Assembly: GCA_932294295.1 (NCBI GenBank)
Contig: OW028575.1
Location: 36,024,253 to 36,088,252 of the forward strand
Direction: 5' to 3'
DNA from: Alitta virens
Lineage: Eukaryota; Annelida; Polychaeta; Phyllodocida; Nereididae
DNA length: 64,000 nucleotides
This document shows positions 25,501-36,849 of the stretch, one piece after another. The position numbers and the translations under genes were made by a program. The stretch's first letter is position 1. Each line of letters starts with the position of its first letter. A model generated the notes under the pieces. That model was not told where the DNA came from, ran no database searches, and was given only the letters and a program-made list of their open reading frames with translations.

Positions 25501-28500
25501 TTCTTGTTGCTGACAGGTCAATGTTGTTGACAGCTCAATGATGTTGACAGCTTATTGTTGTTGACAGCTTAATGTTGTTGACAGCTTAATGTTGTTGACA
25601 GCTTAATGTTGTTGACAGCTCAATGTTGACAGCTTGTTTTTGTTGACAGCTTGCTCTTCTTTACAGGTTGTTGTTGTTGACAGGTTGTTCTTTAGTGTTG
25701 GTTCCTGTTGACGGTTGTTGTTAACAGTTCGTTGTTGTTGTTGACAGCTTTTTGTTGTTGACAGGTTGTTTTTGTTGAGATGTTGTTGTTGTTGAGAGGT
25801 TGTTGTTGTTGACAGGTTGTTGTTGTTGACAGCCTGTTGTTGACAGGTTGATGTTGTTGACAGTTGGTTGTTGTTGACAGTTTGTTGTTGCTGACAGCTC
25901 AATGTTGTTGACAGCTCAATGATGTTGACAGCTTAATGTTGTTGACAGCCTAATGTTGTTGACAGCTTAATGTTGTTGACAGCTTAATGTTGATAGCTTA
26001 ATGTTGTTGATAGCTTAATGTTGTTGATAGCCTTTTATTGTTGACTGATTGCTGTTGTTGAAAGCTTGCTCTTCTTGACAGATTGTTGTTGTATACAGGT
26101 TTTTTTTGCTGACAGGTTGTTGTTGTTGACAGGTTGTTGTTGTTGACAGCTTGTTATTGTTGACAGATTGATGTTGTTGACAGATTGCTCTTCTTGACAG
26201 ATTGTTGTTGCTGACAGGTTGTTGTTGCTGAAAGGTTGTTGTTGTTGTCGACAGGTTGTTGTTGATGTTGACAGTTTGTTGTTGTTGACAGGTTGTTGTT
26301 GTTGACAGCTTGTTATTGTTGACAGATTGATGTTGTTGACATGTTGCTCTTCTTGACAGATTGTTGTTGCTGACAGGTTGTTGTTGCTGAAAGGTTGTTG
26401 TTGTTGTTGACAGGTTGTTCTTCAGAGTTGGTTCCTGTTGACGGTTGTTGTTGACAGTTGGTTGTTGACAGTTGGAAGTTGATGAGAGATTGTTGTTGTT
26501 GACAGTTTGTTGTTGTTTACAGCTTGTTGTTGGTGACAGCTTAATGTTGTTGACAGCTTAATGTTGTTGACAGCTTAACGTTGTTGACAGCTAAACGTTG
26601 TTGACAGGTTGTTGTTGTTGACAGCTTAATGTTGTTTGCCAGCTTAATGTTGTTGAGAGATTAATGTTGTTGACAGCTTGTTGTTGTTGACGGTTGTTGT
26701 TGACAATTGGTTGTTCCTGACAGTTGGTTGCTGTTGACAGATTGTTGTTGTTGACAGCTTAATGTTGTCGGCAGCTTAATGTTGTCGGCAGCTTCATGTT
26801 GGAGGCAACTTCATGTTGTCGTCAGCTTCATGATGTTGCTGGCAGCTTAATATTTTTGGCAGCTCAATGTTGTTGGCAGCTTAATTTTTTGACAGCTTAA
26901 TGTTGTTGGCAGCTTAATGTTGCTGGCAGCTCAGTGTTGTTGGCAGCTCAGATTTTTTAACAGCTCAGATTTGTTGCAAGCTCAATTTTGTTGACAGAAT
27001 GTTGTTGTTGACATAATGTTGTTGTTGACAGATTGTTGTTGACAGATTGTTGTTGTCAGATTGTTGTTGACTGATTGTTGTTGACTGATTGTTGTTGACT
27101 GATTGTTGTTGTTGACAGATTGTTGTTGTTGACAGATTGTTGTTGTTGGCCGATTGTTGTTGTTGGCAGCTTAATGTTGTTGGCAGCTTAATGTTGTTGG
27201 CAGCTTAATGTTCTTACAGGTTGTTGTTGCTGACAGTTTGTTGTTGTTGACAGGTTGTTGTTGATGTTGACAGGTTGTTGTTGTTGTTGACAGGTTGTTG
27301 TTGTTGACAGGTTGTTGTTGTTGACAGCTTGTTATTGTTGACAGATTGATGTTGTTGACAGGTTGCTCTTCTTGACAGATTGTTGTTGCAGACAGGTTGT
27401 TGTTGCTGAAAGGTTGTTGTTGTTGACAGGTTGTTCTTCAGAGTTGGTTCCTGTTGACGGTTGTTGTTGACAGTTGGTTGTTGTTTACAGCTTGTTGTTG
27501 TTGACAGTTTGTTGTTGTTTACAGCTTGTTGTTGGTGACAGCATAATGTTGTTGGCAGCTTAATGTTGTTGGCAGCACAATGTTGTTGGCAGCTTAATGT
27601 TGTTGACAGCTTAATGTTGTTGACAGCTTAATGTTGTTGACAGCTTAACGTTGTTGACAGCTTAACGTTGTTGACAGGTTGTTGTTGTTGACAGCTTAAT
27701 GTTGTTTGCCAGCTTAATGTTGTTGAGAGATTAATGTTGTTGACAGCTTGTTGTTGTTGACGGTTGTTGTTGACAATTGGTTGTTCCTGACAGTTGGTTG
27801 CTGTTGACAGATTGTTGTTGTTGACAGCTTAATGTTGTCGGCAGCTTAATGTTGTCGGCAGCTTCATGTTGGAGGCAACTTCATGTTGTCGGCAGCTTCA
27901 TGATGTTGCTGGCAGCTTAATATTTTTGGCAGCTCAATGTTGTTGGCAGCTTAATTTTTTGACAGCTTAATGTTGTTGGCAGCTTAATGTTGTTGGCAGC
28001 TCAGTGTTGTTGGCAGCTCAGATTTTTTAACAGCTCAGATTTGTTGCAAGCTCAATTTTGTTGACAGAATGTTGTTGTTGACATAATGTTGTTGTTGACA
28101 GATTGTTGTTGACAGATTGTTGTTGTCAGATTGTTGTTGACTGATTGTTGTTGTTGACAGATTGTTGTTGTTGACAGATTGTTGTTGTTGGCCGATTGTA
28201 GTTGTTGGCAGCTTAATGTTGTTGGCAGCTTAATGTTGTTGGCAGCTTAATGTTCTTGACAGGTTGTTGTTGCTGACAGTTTGTTGTTGTTGACAGGTTT
28301 TTGTTGATGTTGACAGGTTGTTGTTGTTGACAGGTTGTTGTTGTTGACAGGTTGTTGTTGTTGACAGCTTGTTATTGTTGACAGATTGATGTTGTTGACA
28401 GGTTGCTCTTCTTGACAGATTGTTGTTGCAGACAGGTTGTTGTTGCTGAAAGGTTGTTGTTGTTGACAGGTTGTTCTTCAGAGTTGGTTCCTGTTGACGG

Positions 28501-29515
28501 TTGTTGTTGACAGTTGGTTGTTGTTGAGAGTTGGAAGTTGATGACAGATTGTTGTTGTTGACAGTTTGTTGTTGTTTACAGCTTGTTGTTGGTGACAGCA
28601 TAATGTTGTTGGCAGCACAATGTTGTTGGCAGCTTAATGTTTTTGACAGATTGTTGTTGTTGACAGCTTAATGTTGTTTGCCAGCTTAATGTTGTTGACA
28701 GCTTAATGTCGTTGACAGCTTAATGTTGTTTTCGGATTAATGTTATTGACAGCTTGTTGTTGTTGACATACTGTTGTTGTTGACAGCTTGTTGTTCAGAG
28801 GTGGTTGCTGTTGACGGTTGTTGTTGACAGTTGTTGTTGACAAGTGGTTGTTGTTGACAGATTGTTATTGTTGATAGCTCAATGTTGTTGGCAGCTCAAT
28901 GTTGTTGGCAGCTCAATGTTGTTGGCAGCTCAATTTTGTTGGCAGCTCAATTTTGTTGGGAGCTCATTTTTGTCGGGAGCTCATTTTGTTGACAGAATGT
29001 TGTTGTTGACAGCTTAATGTTGTTGGCAGCTTAATGTGGTTGACAACTTAATGTTGTTGACATATTAATGTTGTTGACAGGTTGTTGTTGCTAACAGTTT
29101 GTTGTTGTTGCCAGGTTGTTGTTGTTGTTGTCATTGACAGGTTGTTGTTGTTGTTGTTGTTGACAGGTTGTTGTTGACAGGTTGATGTTGTTGACAGTTG
29201 GTTGTTGTTGACAGTTTCTTGTTGCTGACAGGTCAATGTTGTTGACAGCTCAATGATGTTGACAGCTTAATGTTGTTGACAGCCTAATGTTGTTGACAGC
29301 TTAATGTTGTTGACAGCTTAATGTTGATAGCTTAATGTTGTTGATAGCTTAATGTTGTTGATAGCTTGTTATTGTTGACTGATTGCTGTTGTTGAAAGCT
29401 TGCTCTTCTTGACAGATTGTTGTTGTATACAGGTTGTTTTTGCTGACAGGTTGTTGTTGTTGACAGGTTGTTGTTGTTGACAGCTTGTTATTGATGACAG
29501 ATTGATGTTGTTGAC
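22501..29515 (-). repeat. Left super-repeat copy C, truncated by the inversion
   Basis: From its gamma and P blocks (P 22652-22840) the copy follows copy B block for block, at offsets 9,056, then 9,005, then 9,022 and finally 9,036: P-M, N-P-S-M, N-P-S-M, D-M, D-M, N-P and a partial M. Compared with B it lacks the first N block (about 210 bp between D and gamma) and has a rearranged M at about 22,983-23,040 where the TTGCTCTTC unit is doubled. It stops in an M block at 29,515, at the position equivalent to 20,479 in copy B. Intact blocks include P 23831-24022, S 24121-24402, M 24515-24883, P 25330-25521, S 25603-25902, M 28230-28601 and P 29048-29236. Confidence 0.8.
27059..27100 (-). repeat. 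14-bp sub-array, three units
   Basis: Three perfect copies of GATTGTTGTTGACT in super-repeat copy C. Confidence 0.9.
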
Positions 29516-29520
29516 TAAAG
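29511..29520. other. Orientation-switch junction inside the array
   Basis: Left of this point the given strand reads GATGTTGTTGAC, which is M-block sequence on the minus strand. Right of it, it reads TAAAGAACAACCTGTC, which is the middle of an S block on the plus strand (intact S blocks read CACTAAAGAACAACC). The two bases AC fit both sides, so the break can be placed only to within about 29,514 to 29,516. No inserted bases and no unrelated sequence lie at the join. An inversion, an end-joining event or an assembly join between two oppositely oriented arrays would all look like this. The orientation change is certain; its cause is not. Confidence 0.93.
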
Positions 29521-30910
29521 AACAACCTGTCAACAACAACAACCTGTAAAGAAGAGCAAGCTGTCAACAAAAACAAGCTGTCAACATTGAGCTGTCAACA
29601 ACATTAAGCTGTCAACAACATTAAGCTGTCAACAACATTAAGCTGTCAACAACAATAAGCTGTCAACATCATTGAGCTGTCAACAACATTGACCTGTCAG
29701 CAACAAGAAACTGTCAACAACAACCAACTGTCAACAACATCAACCTGTCAACAACAACCTGTCAACAACAACAACAACCTGTCAACGACAACAACAACAA
29801 CAACCTGGCAACAACAACAAACTGTTAGCAACAACAACCTGTCAACAACATTAATCTGTCAACAACATTAAGTTGTCAACAATATTAAGCTGCCAACAAC
29901 ATTAAGCTGTCAACAACAACATTCTGTCAACAAAATGAGCTCCCAACAAAATTGAGCTCCCAACAAAATTGAGCTGCCAACAAAATTGAGCTGCCAACAA
30001 CATTGAGCTGCCAACAACATTGAGCTGCCAGCAACATTGAGCTATCAACAATAACAATCTGTCAACAACAACCACTTGTCAACAACCACTGTCAACAACA
30101 ACCGTCAACAGCAACCACCTCTGAACAACAAGCTGTCAACAACAACAGTATGTCAACAACAACAAGCTGTCAATAACATTAATCCGAAAACAACATTAAG
30201 CTGTCAATGACATTAAGCTGTCAACAACATTAAGCTGGCAAACAACATTAAGCTGTCAACAACAACAATCTGTCAACAATATTAAGCTGCCAACAACATT
30301 GTGCTGCCAACAACATTAAGCTGCCAACAACATTATGCTGTCACCAACAACAAGCTGTAAACAACAACAAACTGTCAACAACAACAATCTGTCATCAACT
30401 TCCAACTCTCAACAACAACCAACTGTCAACAACAACCGTCAACAGGAACCAACTCTGAAGAACAACCTGTCAACAACAACAACAACCTTTCAGCAACAAC
30501 AACCTGTCAGCAACAGCAATCTGTCAAGAAGAGCAACCTGTCAACAACATCAATCTGTCAACAATAACAAGCTGTCAACAACAACAACCTGTCAACAACA
30601 ACAACCTGTCAACATCAACAACAACCTGTCGACAACAACAACAACCTTTTAGCAACAACAACCTGTCAGCAACAACAATCTGTCAAGAAGAGCAATCTGT
30701 CAACAACATCAATCTGTCATCAATAACAAGCTGTCAACAAAAACAACCTGTCAACAACAACAAGCTGTCAACAACAACAACGAACTGTTAACAACAACCA
30801 TCAACAGGAACCAACACTAAAGAACAACCTGTCAACAACAACAACCTGTAAAGAAGAGCAAGCTGTCAACAAAAACAAGCTGTCAACATTGAGCTGTCAA
30901 CAACATTGAG

Positions 30911-31029
30911 CTGTCAACAACATTAAGCTGTCAACAACATTAAGCTGTCAACAACATTAAGCTGTCAACAACATTAAGCTGTCAACAACATTAAGCTGTC
31001 AACAACATTAAGCTGTCAACAACATTAAG
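30911..31029 (+). repeat. Run of seven perfect 17-bp alpha units
   Basis: CTGTCAACAACATTAAG occurs seven times without a mismatch, with starts at 30911, 30928, 30945, 30962, 30979, 30996 and 31013. An eighth unit at 31030 differs at one base (ACAATAAG). This is the cleanest view of the basic period. Equivalent alpha runs after other S blocks have two to five units, so copy number here varies. Confidence 0.95.
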
Positions 31030-31684
31030 CTGTCAACAACAATAAGCTGTCAACTTCATTGAGCTGTCAACAAGATTGACCTGTCAGCAATAAGAAACTG
31101 TCAACAACAACCAACTGTCAACAACATCAACCTGTCAACAACAACCTGTCAATGACAACAACAACAACAACCTGGCAACAACAACAAACTGTTAGCAACA
31201 ACAACCTGTCAACAACATTAATCTGTCAACAACATTAAGTTGTCAACCACATTAAGCTGCCAACAACATTAAGCTGTCAACAACAACATTCTGTCAACAA
31301 AATGAGCTCCCGACAAAAATGAGCTCCCAACAAAATTGAGCTGCCAACAAAATTGAGCTGCCAACAACATTGAGCTGCCAACAACATTGAGCTATCAACA
31401 ATAACAATCTGTCAACAACAACCACTTGTCAACAACAACTGTCAACAACAACCGTCAACAGCAACCACCTCTGAACAACAAGCTGTCAACAACAACAGTA
31501 TGTCAACAACAACAAGCTGTCAATAACATTAATCCGAAAACAACATTAAGCTGTCCACGACATTAAGCTGTCAACAACATTAAGCTGGCAAACAACATTA
31601 AGCTGTCAACAACAACAATCTGTCAACAACATTAAGCTGCCAACAACATTGTGCTGCCAACAACATTAAGCTGCCAACAACATT

Positions 31685-32032
31685 ATGCTGTCACCAACAA
31701 CAAGCTGTAAACAACAACAAACTGTCAACAACAACAATCTGTCATCAACTTCCAACTGTCAACAACAACCAACTGTCAACAACAACCGTCAACAGGAACC
31801 AACTCTGAAGAACAACCTGTCAACAACAACAACCTTTCAGCAACAACAACCTGTCTGCAACAACAATCTGTCAAGAAGAGCAACCTGTCAACAACATCAA
31901 TCTGTCAACAATAACAAGCTGTCAACAACAACAACCTGTCAACAACAACAACCTGTCAACAACAACAACAACCTGTCAACATCAACAACAACCTGTCAAC
32001 AACAACAAACTGTCAGCAACAACAACCTGTAA
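31685..32032 (+). repeat. M block (representative copy)
   Basis: Begins ATGCTGTCACCAACAAC and GCTGTAAAC. Further diagnostic units are CTTCCAACTGTC, CAGGAACCAACTCTGAAG, CTTTCAGCAAC, CTGTCTGCAAC, the purine-rich AAGAAGAGC, and in longer copies GTATACAACAAC. This copy, the left-arm copy at 12447-12794 and the copy at 54071-54418 give the same 115-codon translation except for one residue in the last, so near-identical M blocks exist in both orientations. M is the most frequent block and varies in length by whole units, from about 320 to 525 bp. Confidence 0.88.
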
Positions 32033-33249
32033 GAACATTAAGCTGCCAACAACATTAAGCTGCCAACAACATTAAGCTGCCAACAACAACAATCGGCCAA
32101 CAACAACAATCTGTCAACAACAACAATCTGTCAACAACAACAATCTGTCAACATTAAGCTATCAACATTAAGCTGTCAACAACATTAAGCTGTCAACAAC
32201 ATTAGGCTGTCAACAACATTAAGCTGTCAACATCATTGAGCTGTCAACAACATTGAGCTGTCAGCAACAACAAACTGTCAACAACAACCAACTGTCAACA
32301 ACATCAACCTGTCAACAACAGGCTGTCTACAACAACAACCTGTCAACAACAACAACCTCTCAACAACAACAACATCTCAACAAAAACAACCTATCAACAA
32401 CAACAAGCTGTCAACAACAACAACAAACTGTTAACAACAACCATCAACAGGAACCAACACTAAAGAACAACCTGTCAACAACAACAACCTGTAAAGAAGA
32501 GCAAGCTGTCAACAAAAACAAGCTGTCAACATTGAGCTGTCAACAACATTGAGCTGTCAACAACATTAAGCTGTCAACAACATTAAGCTGTCAACAACAT
32601 TAAGCTGTCAACAACATTAAGCTGTCAACAACATTAAGCTGTCAACAACAATAAGCTGTCAACATCATTGAGCTGTCAACAACATTGACCTGTCAGCAAC
32701 AAGAAACTGTCAACAACAACCAACTGTCAACAACATCAACCTGTCAACAACATTAAGCTGCCAACAACATTATGCTGTCACCAACAGCAAGCTGTAAACA
32801 ACAACAAACTGTCAACAACAACAATCTGTCATCAACTTCCAACTGTCAACAACAACCAACTGTCAACAACAACCGTCAACAGGAACCAACTCTGAAGAAC
32901 AACCTGTCAACAACAACAACCTTTCAGCAACAACAACCTGTCTGCAACAACAATCTGTCAAGAAGAGCAACCTGTCAACAACATCAATCTGTCAACAATA
33001 ACAAGCTGTCAACAACAACAACCTGTCAACAACAACAACCTGTCAACAACAACAACAACCTGTCAACATCAACAACAACCTGTCAACAACAACAAACTGT
33101 CAGCAACAACAACTTGTAAGAACATTAAGCTGCCAACAACATTAAGCTGCCAACAACATTAAGCTGCCAACAACAACAATCGGCCAACAACAACAATCTG
33201 TCAACAACAACAATCTGTCAACAACAACAATCTGTCAACAACAACAATC

Positions 33250-33305
33250 AGTCAACAACAATCAGTCAACAACAATCAGTCAACAACAATCAGTCAACAA
33301 CAATC
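33250..33305 (+). repeat. 14-bp sub-array, four units
   Basis: Four perfect copies of AGTCAACAACAATC, the complement of the left-arm 14-bp unit, in the first complete right-arm D block. Confidence 0.9.
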
Positions 33306-35564
33306 TGACAACAACAATCTGTCAACAACAATATGTCAACAACAACATTCTGTCAACAAAATTGAGCTTGCAACAAATCTGAGCTGTTAAAAAATCTGAG
33401 CTGCCAACAACACTGAGCTGCCAGCATCATTCAGCTGCCAACAACATTAAGCTGTCAAAAAATTAAGCTGCCAACAACATTGAGCTGCCAAAAATATTAA
33501 GCTGCCAGCAACATCATGAAGCTGACGACAACATGAAGTTGCCTCCAACATGAAGCTGCCGACAACATTAAGCTGCCGACAACATTAAGCTGTCAACAAC
33601 AACAATCTGTCAACAGCAACCAACTGTCAGGAACAACCAATTGTCAACAACAACCGTCAACAACAACAAGCTGTCAACAACATTAATCTCTCAACAACAT
33701 TAAGCTGGCAAACAACATTAAGCTGTCAACAACAACAACCTGTCAACAACGTTAAGCTGTCAACAACGTTAAGCTGTCAACAACATTAAGCTGTCAACAA
33801 CATTAAGCTGTCACCAACAACAAGCTGTAAACAACAACAAACTGTCAACAACAACAATCTCTCATCAACTTCCAACTGTCAACAACCAACTGTCAACAAC
33901 AACCGTCAACAGGAACCAACTCTGAAGAACAACCTGTCAACAACAACAACAACCTTTCAGCAACAACAACCTGTCAGCAACAACAATCTGTCAAGAAGAG
34001 CAACCTGTCAACAACATCAATCTGTCAACAATAACAAGCTGTCAACAACAACAACCTGTCAACAACAACAACAACCTGTCAACATCAACAACAACCTGTC
34101 GACAACAACAACAACCTTTCAGCAACAACAACCTTTCAGCAACAACAACCTGTCAGCAAAAACAACCTGTATACAACAACAATCTGTCAAGAAGAGCAAG
34201 CTTTCAACAACAGCAATCAGTCAACAATAAAAAGCTATCAACAACATTAAGCTATCAACAACATTAAGCTATCAACATTAAGCTGTCAACAACATTAAGC
34301 TTTCAACAACATTAGGCTGTCAACAACATTAAGCTGTCAACATCATTGAGCTGTCAACAACCAACTGTCAACAACATCAACCTGTCAACAACAGGCTGTC
34401 AACAACAACAACCTGTCAACAACAACAACATCTCAACCAAAACAACCTGTCAACAACAAAAAGCTGTCAACAACAACAACGAACTGTTAACAACAACCGT
34501 CAACAGGAACCAACACTAAAGAACAGCCTGTCAACAACAACAACCTGTAAAGAAGAGCAAGCTGTCAACAAAAACAAGCTGTCAACATTGAGCTGTCAAC
34601 AACATTAAGCTGTCAACAACATTAAGCTGTCAACAACATTAAGCTGTCAACAACAATAAGCTGTCAACATCATTGAGCTGTCAACAACATTGACCTGTCA
34701 GCAACAAGAAACTGTCAACAACCTGTAAGAACATTAAGCTGCCAACAACATTAAGCTGCCAACAACATTAAGCTGCCAACAACAACAATCGGCCAACAAC
34801 AACAATCTGTCAACAACAACAATCTGTCAACAACAACAATCTGTCAACAACAACAACCTGTCAACAACAACAACCTGTCAACAACAACAACCTGTCAACA
34901 ACAACAACCTGTCAACAACAACAACCTGTCAACGACATTAAGCTGTCAACAACATTAAGCTGTCAACAACATTAAGCTGCCAACAACATTAAGCTGCCAA
35001 AAACATTATGCTGTCACCAACAACAAGCAGTAAACAACAACAAACTGTCAACAACAACAATCTCTCATCAACTTCCAACTGTCAACAACAACCAACTGTC
35101 AACAACAACCGTCAACAGGAACCAACTCTGAAGAACAACCTGTCAACAACAACAACAACCTTTCAGCAACAACAACCTGTCAGCAACAGCAATCTGTCAA
35201 GAAGAGCAACCTGTCAACAACATCAATCTGTCAACAATAACAAGCTGTCAACAACAACAACCTGTCAACAACAACAACCTGTCAACATCAACAACAACCT
35301 GTCGACAACAACAACAACCTTTTAGCAACAACAACCTGTCAGCAACAACAATCTGTCAAGAAGAGCAATCTGTCAACAACATCAATCTGTCATCAATAAC
35401 AAGCTGTCAACAACAACAACCTGTCAACAACAACAACCTGTCAGCAAAAACAACCTGTATACAACAACAATCTGTCAAGAAGAGCAAGCTTTCAACAACA
35501 GCAATCAGTCAACAATAACAAGCTATCAACAACATTAAGCTATCAACAACATTAAGCTATCAAC

Positions 35565-36144
35565 ATGAAGCTGCCGACAACATTAAGCTGCCGACAACAT
35601 TAAGCTTTCAACAGCAACAATATGTCTACATCAACCAACTGTCAGCAACAACCAACTGTCAACAACAAACGTCAACAACAACAAATTGTCAACAACAACA
35701 AGCTATCAATAACAACAATCTGCCAACAACATTATGCTGTCACGAACAACAAGCGGTAAACAACAACAAACTGTCAACAACAACAACAACAACCTGTCAA
35801 CAACAAGAAACTGTCAAAAACAACAACAACAACAACCTGTCAACAACAACAACCTGTCAACAATAACAAGCTGTCAACAACAACAACCTGTCAACAACAA
35901 CAACCTGTCAACATCAACAACAACCTGTCAACAACAACAACAACCTTTCAGCAACAACAACCTGTCAGCAACAACAATCTGTCAAGAAGAGCAATCTGTC
36001 AACAACATCAATCTGTCATCAATAACAAGCTGTCAACAACAACAACCTGTCAACAACAACAACCTGTCAGCAAAAACAACCTGTATACAACAACAATCTG
36101 TCAAGAAGAGCAAGCTTTCAACAACAGCAATCAGTCAACAATAA
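35565..36144 (+). repeat. Q and R blocks, first copy; right arm only
   Basis: Q (about 165 bp) has CTTTCAACAGCAAC, ATATGTCTACATCAACC and CAAACGTCAAC. R starts ATGCTGTCACGAAC and GCGGTAAAC and continues as an M-like block with CTGTCAAAAACAAC. R copies begin at 35734, 41796, 45120, 49129 and 57429, always 726 bp (or nearly) after the preceding M start. I found neither CACGAAC-GCGGTAAAC nor the ATATGTC unit in complement in the left arm. R is best read as an M-block derivative. Confidence 0.8.
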
Positions 36145-36276
36145 CAAGCTATTACCAACATTAAGCTATCAACAACATTAAGCTATCAACATTAAGCTGT
36201 CAACAACATTAAGCTGTCAACAACATTAGGCTGTCAACAACATTAAGCTGTCAACATCATTGAGCTGTCAACAACA

Positions 36277-36576
36277 TTGAGCTGTCAGCAACAACAAACT
36301 GTCAACAACAACCAACTGTCAACAACATCAACCTGTCAACAACAGGCTGTCTACAACAACAACCTGTCAACAACAACAACCTCTCAACAACAACAACATC
36401 TCAACAAAAACAACCTATCAACAACAACAAGCTGTCAACAACAACAACAAACTGTTAACAACAACCGTCAACAGGAACCAACACTAAAGAACAACCTGTC
36501 AACAACAACAACCTGTAAAGAAGAGCAAGCTGTCAACAAAAACAAGCTGTCAACATTGAGCTGTCAACAACATTAA
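36277..36576 (+). repeat. S block (representative copy)
   Basis: About 300 bp, starting GAGCTGTCAGCAAC. Diagnostic units are CAGGCTGTC, CTCTCAACAAC, ATCTCAACAAAAAC, CTGTTAACAACAACC (an HpaI site), CAGGAACCAACACTAAAG and GTAAAGAAGAGC. Other right-arm copies start at 32253, 37905, 40026, 42369, 44031, 45694, 47356, 49666, 51294, 51927, 53555, 55659, 58003 and 59665. Left-arm copies occupy 1874-2155, 3949-4248, 10975-11274, 15116-15397, 16581-16880, 21328-21627, 24121-24402 and 25603-25902. Subtypes: GGCTGTCTAC copies alternate with copies lacking one AAC triplet at right-arm spacings of 1,628 or 1,662 bp. The open frame across it is a by-product of the unit, not a supported gene. Confidence 0.88.
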
Positions 36577-36657
36577 GCTGTCAACAGCATTAAGCTGTCA
36601 ACAACATTAAGCTGTCAACAACAATAAGCTGTCAACATCATTGAGCTGTCAACAACA

Positions 36658-36849
36658 TTGACCTGTCAGCAACAAGAAACTGTCAACAACAACCAACTGT
36701 CAACAACATCAACCTGTCAACAACAACCTGTCAACAACAACAGCAACAACAACAACCTGTCAACGACAACAACAACAACAACCTGGCAACAACAACAAAC
36801 TGTTAGCAACAACAACCTGTCAACAACATTAATCTGTCAACAACATTAA
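36658..36849 (+). repeat. P block (representative copy)
   Basis: About 190 bp, starting GACCTGTCAGCAACAAG. Diagnostic units are a variable AAC run, CAACGAC or CAATGAC, CCTGGCAAC and CTGTTAGCAAC. It occurs in both arms. The AAC run is a small variable-number tract: translated, it gives 5 to 8 asparagine codons, in one subtype broken by an AGC codon. The AGC subtype is at 1584, 14826 and 23831 (left) and at 36658, 42750, 46075, 50047, 52308 and 58384 (right). The CAATGAC subtype is at 354, 9659, 22652 and 29048 (left) and at 47768 and 60060 (right). Confidence 0.88.

Larger units (their letters stand above)
1..29515 (-). repeat. Left arm of satellite array, A/C-rich sense on minus strand
   Basis: Every stretch is made of diverged copies of a unit of about 17 bp. 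On the given strand it reads CTTAATGTTGTTGACAG or GTTGTTGTTGTTGACAG; its A/C-rich complement lies on the minus strand. I found no stretch of even 100 bp that does not break down into this unit. Units group into blocks N, gamma, P, S, M and D joined by plain alpha units. The blocks repeat in the same order in super-repeat copies starting near 1, 13,237 and 22,500. Landmark GTTTTCGGATT, once per N block, lies at 34, 1264, 2780, 9322, 10422, 13276, 14506, 16005, 19706, 20775, 23511, 25027 and 28728. The array runs off the left edge. Unit and orientation are seen directly; the satellite label is an inference from organisation. Confidence 0.97.
29516..33237 (+). repeat. Right arm next to the junction
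   Basis: In order: the end of an S block, alpha, P 29689-29871, gamma and N (landmark 30181), M 30335 to about 30,740, S tail, the alpha run, a P block at about 31,078-31,230 whose frame is broken by CAATAAG, gamma and N (landmark 31531, followed by the rare variant CTGTCCACGAC), M 31685-32032, a short D head, S 32253-32552, alpha, a P stub at about 32,690-32,745, M 32772-33119 and the next D head. The first 1.4 kb matches 40.2-41.6 kb and 55.9-57.2 kb (offset 10,718 to 10,735 for the former). M blocks at 31685 and 32772 are a direct repeat of about 500 bp at offset 1,087 that ends near 32,150 and 33,237. Confidence 0.8.
33238..36195 (+). repeat. Right arm D-M-S-D stub-M-Q-R segment
   Basis: D block at about 33,120-33,600 with its 14-bp array; M at about 33,805-34,240; S at about 34,345-34,590; alpha; a P stub fused to a D head at about 34,720; a run of AAC-rich units at about 34,850-34,935; M 35008 to about 35,520; Q at about 35,565-35,730; R 35734-36144; alpha. 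The P-to-D fusion, where CAACCTGTAAGAACATT follows AAACTGTC, is seen only once and marks a deletion inside the array. Confidence 0.75.

Noticed and set aside
1..29515. TTGACA every 17 bp, identical to the bacterial sigma-70 -35 box
   Set aside because: It is simply part of the unit. No TATAAT-like -10 element at the right distance and no downstream genes; the array does not look bacterial.
29515..29515. Large perfect palindrome or fold-back read artefact at the junction
   Set aside because: The two sides are in different phases of the HOR (M block versus S block), so they are not mirror images at the join.
29349..29576. A 75-codon minus-strand frame spanning the orientation junction, looking like a fusion
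   Set aside because: It is an accident of joining two open repeats; no independent sign of a gene.
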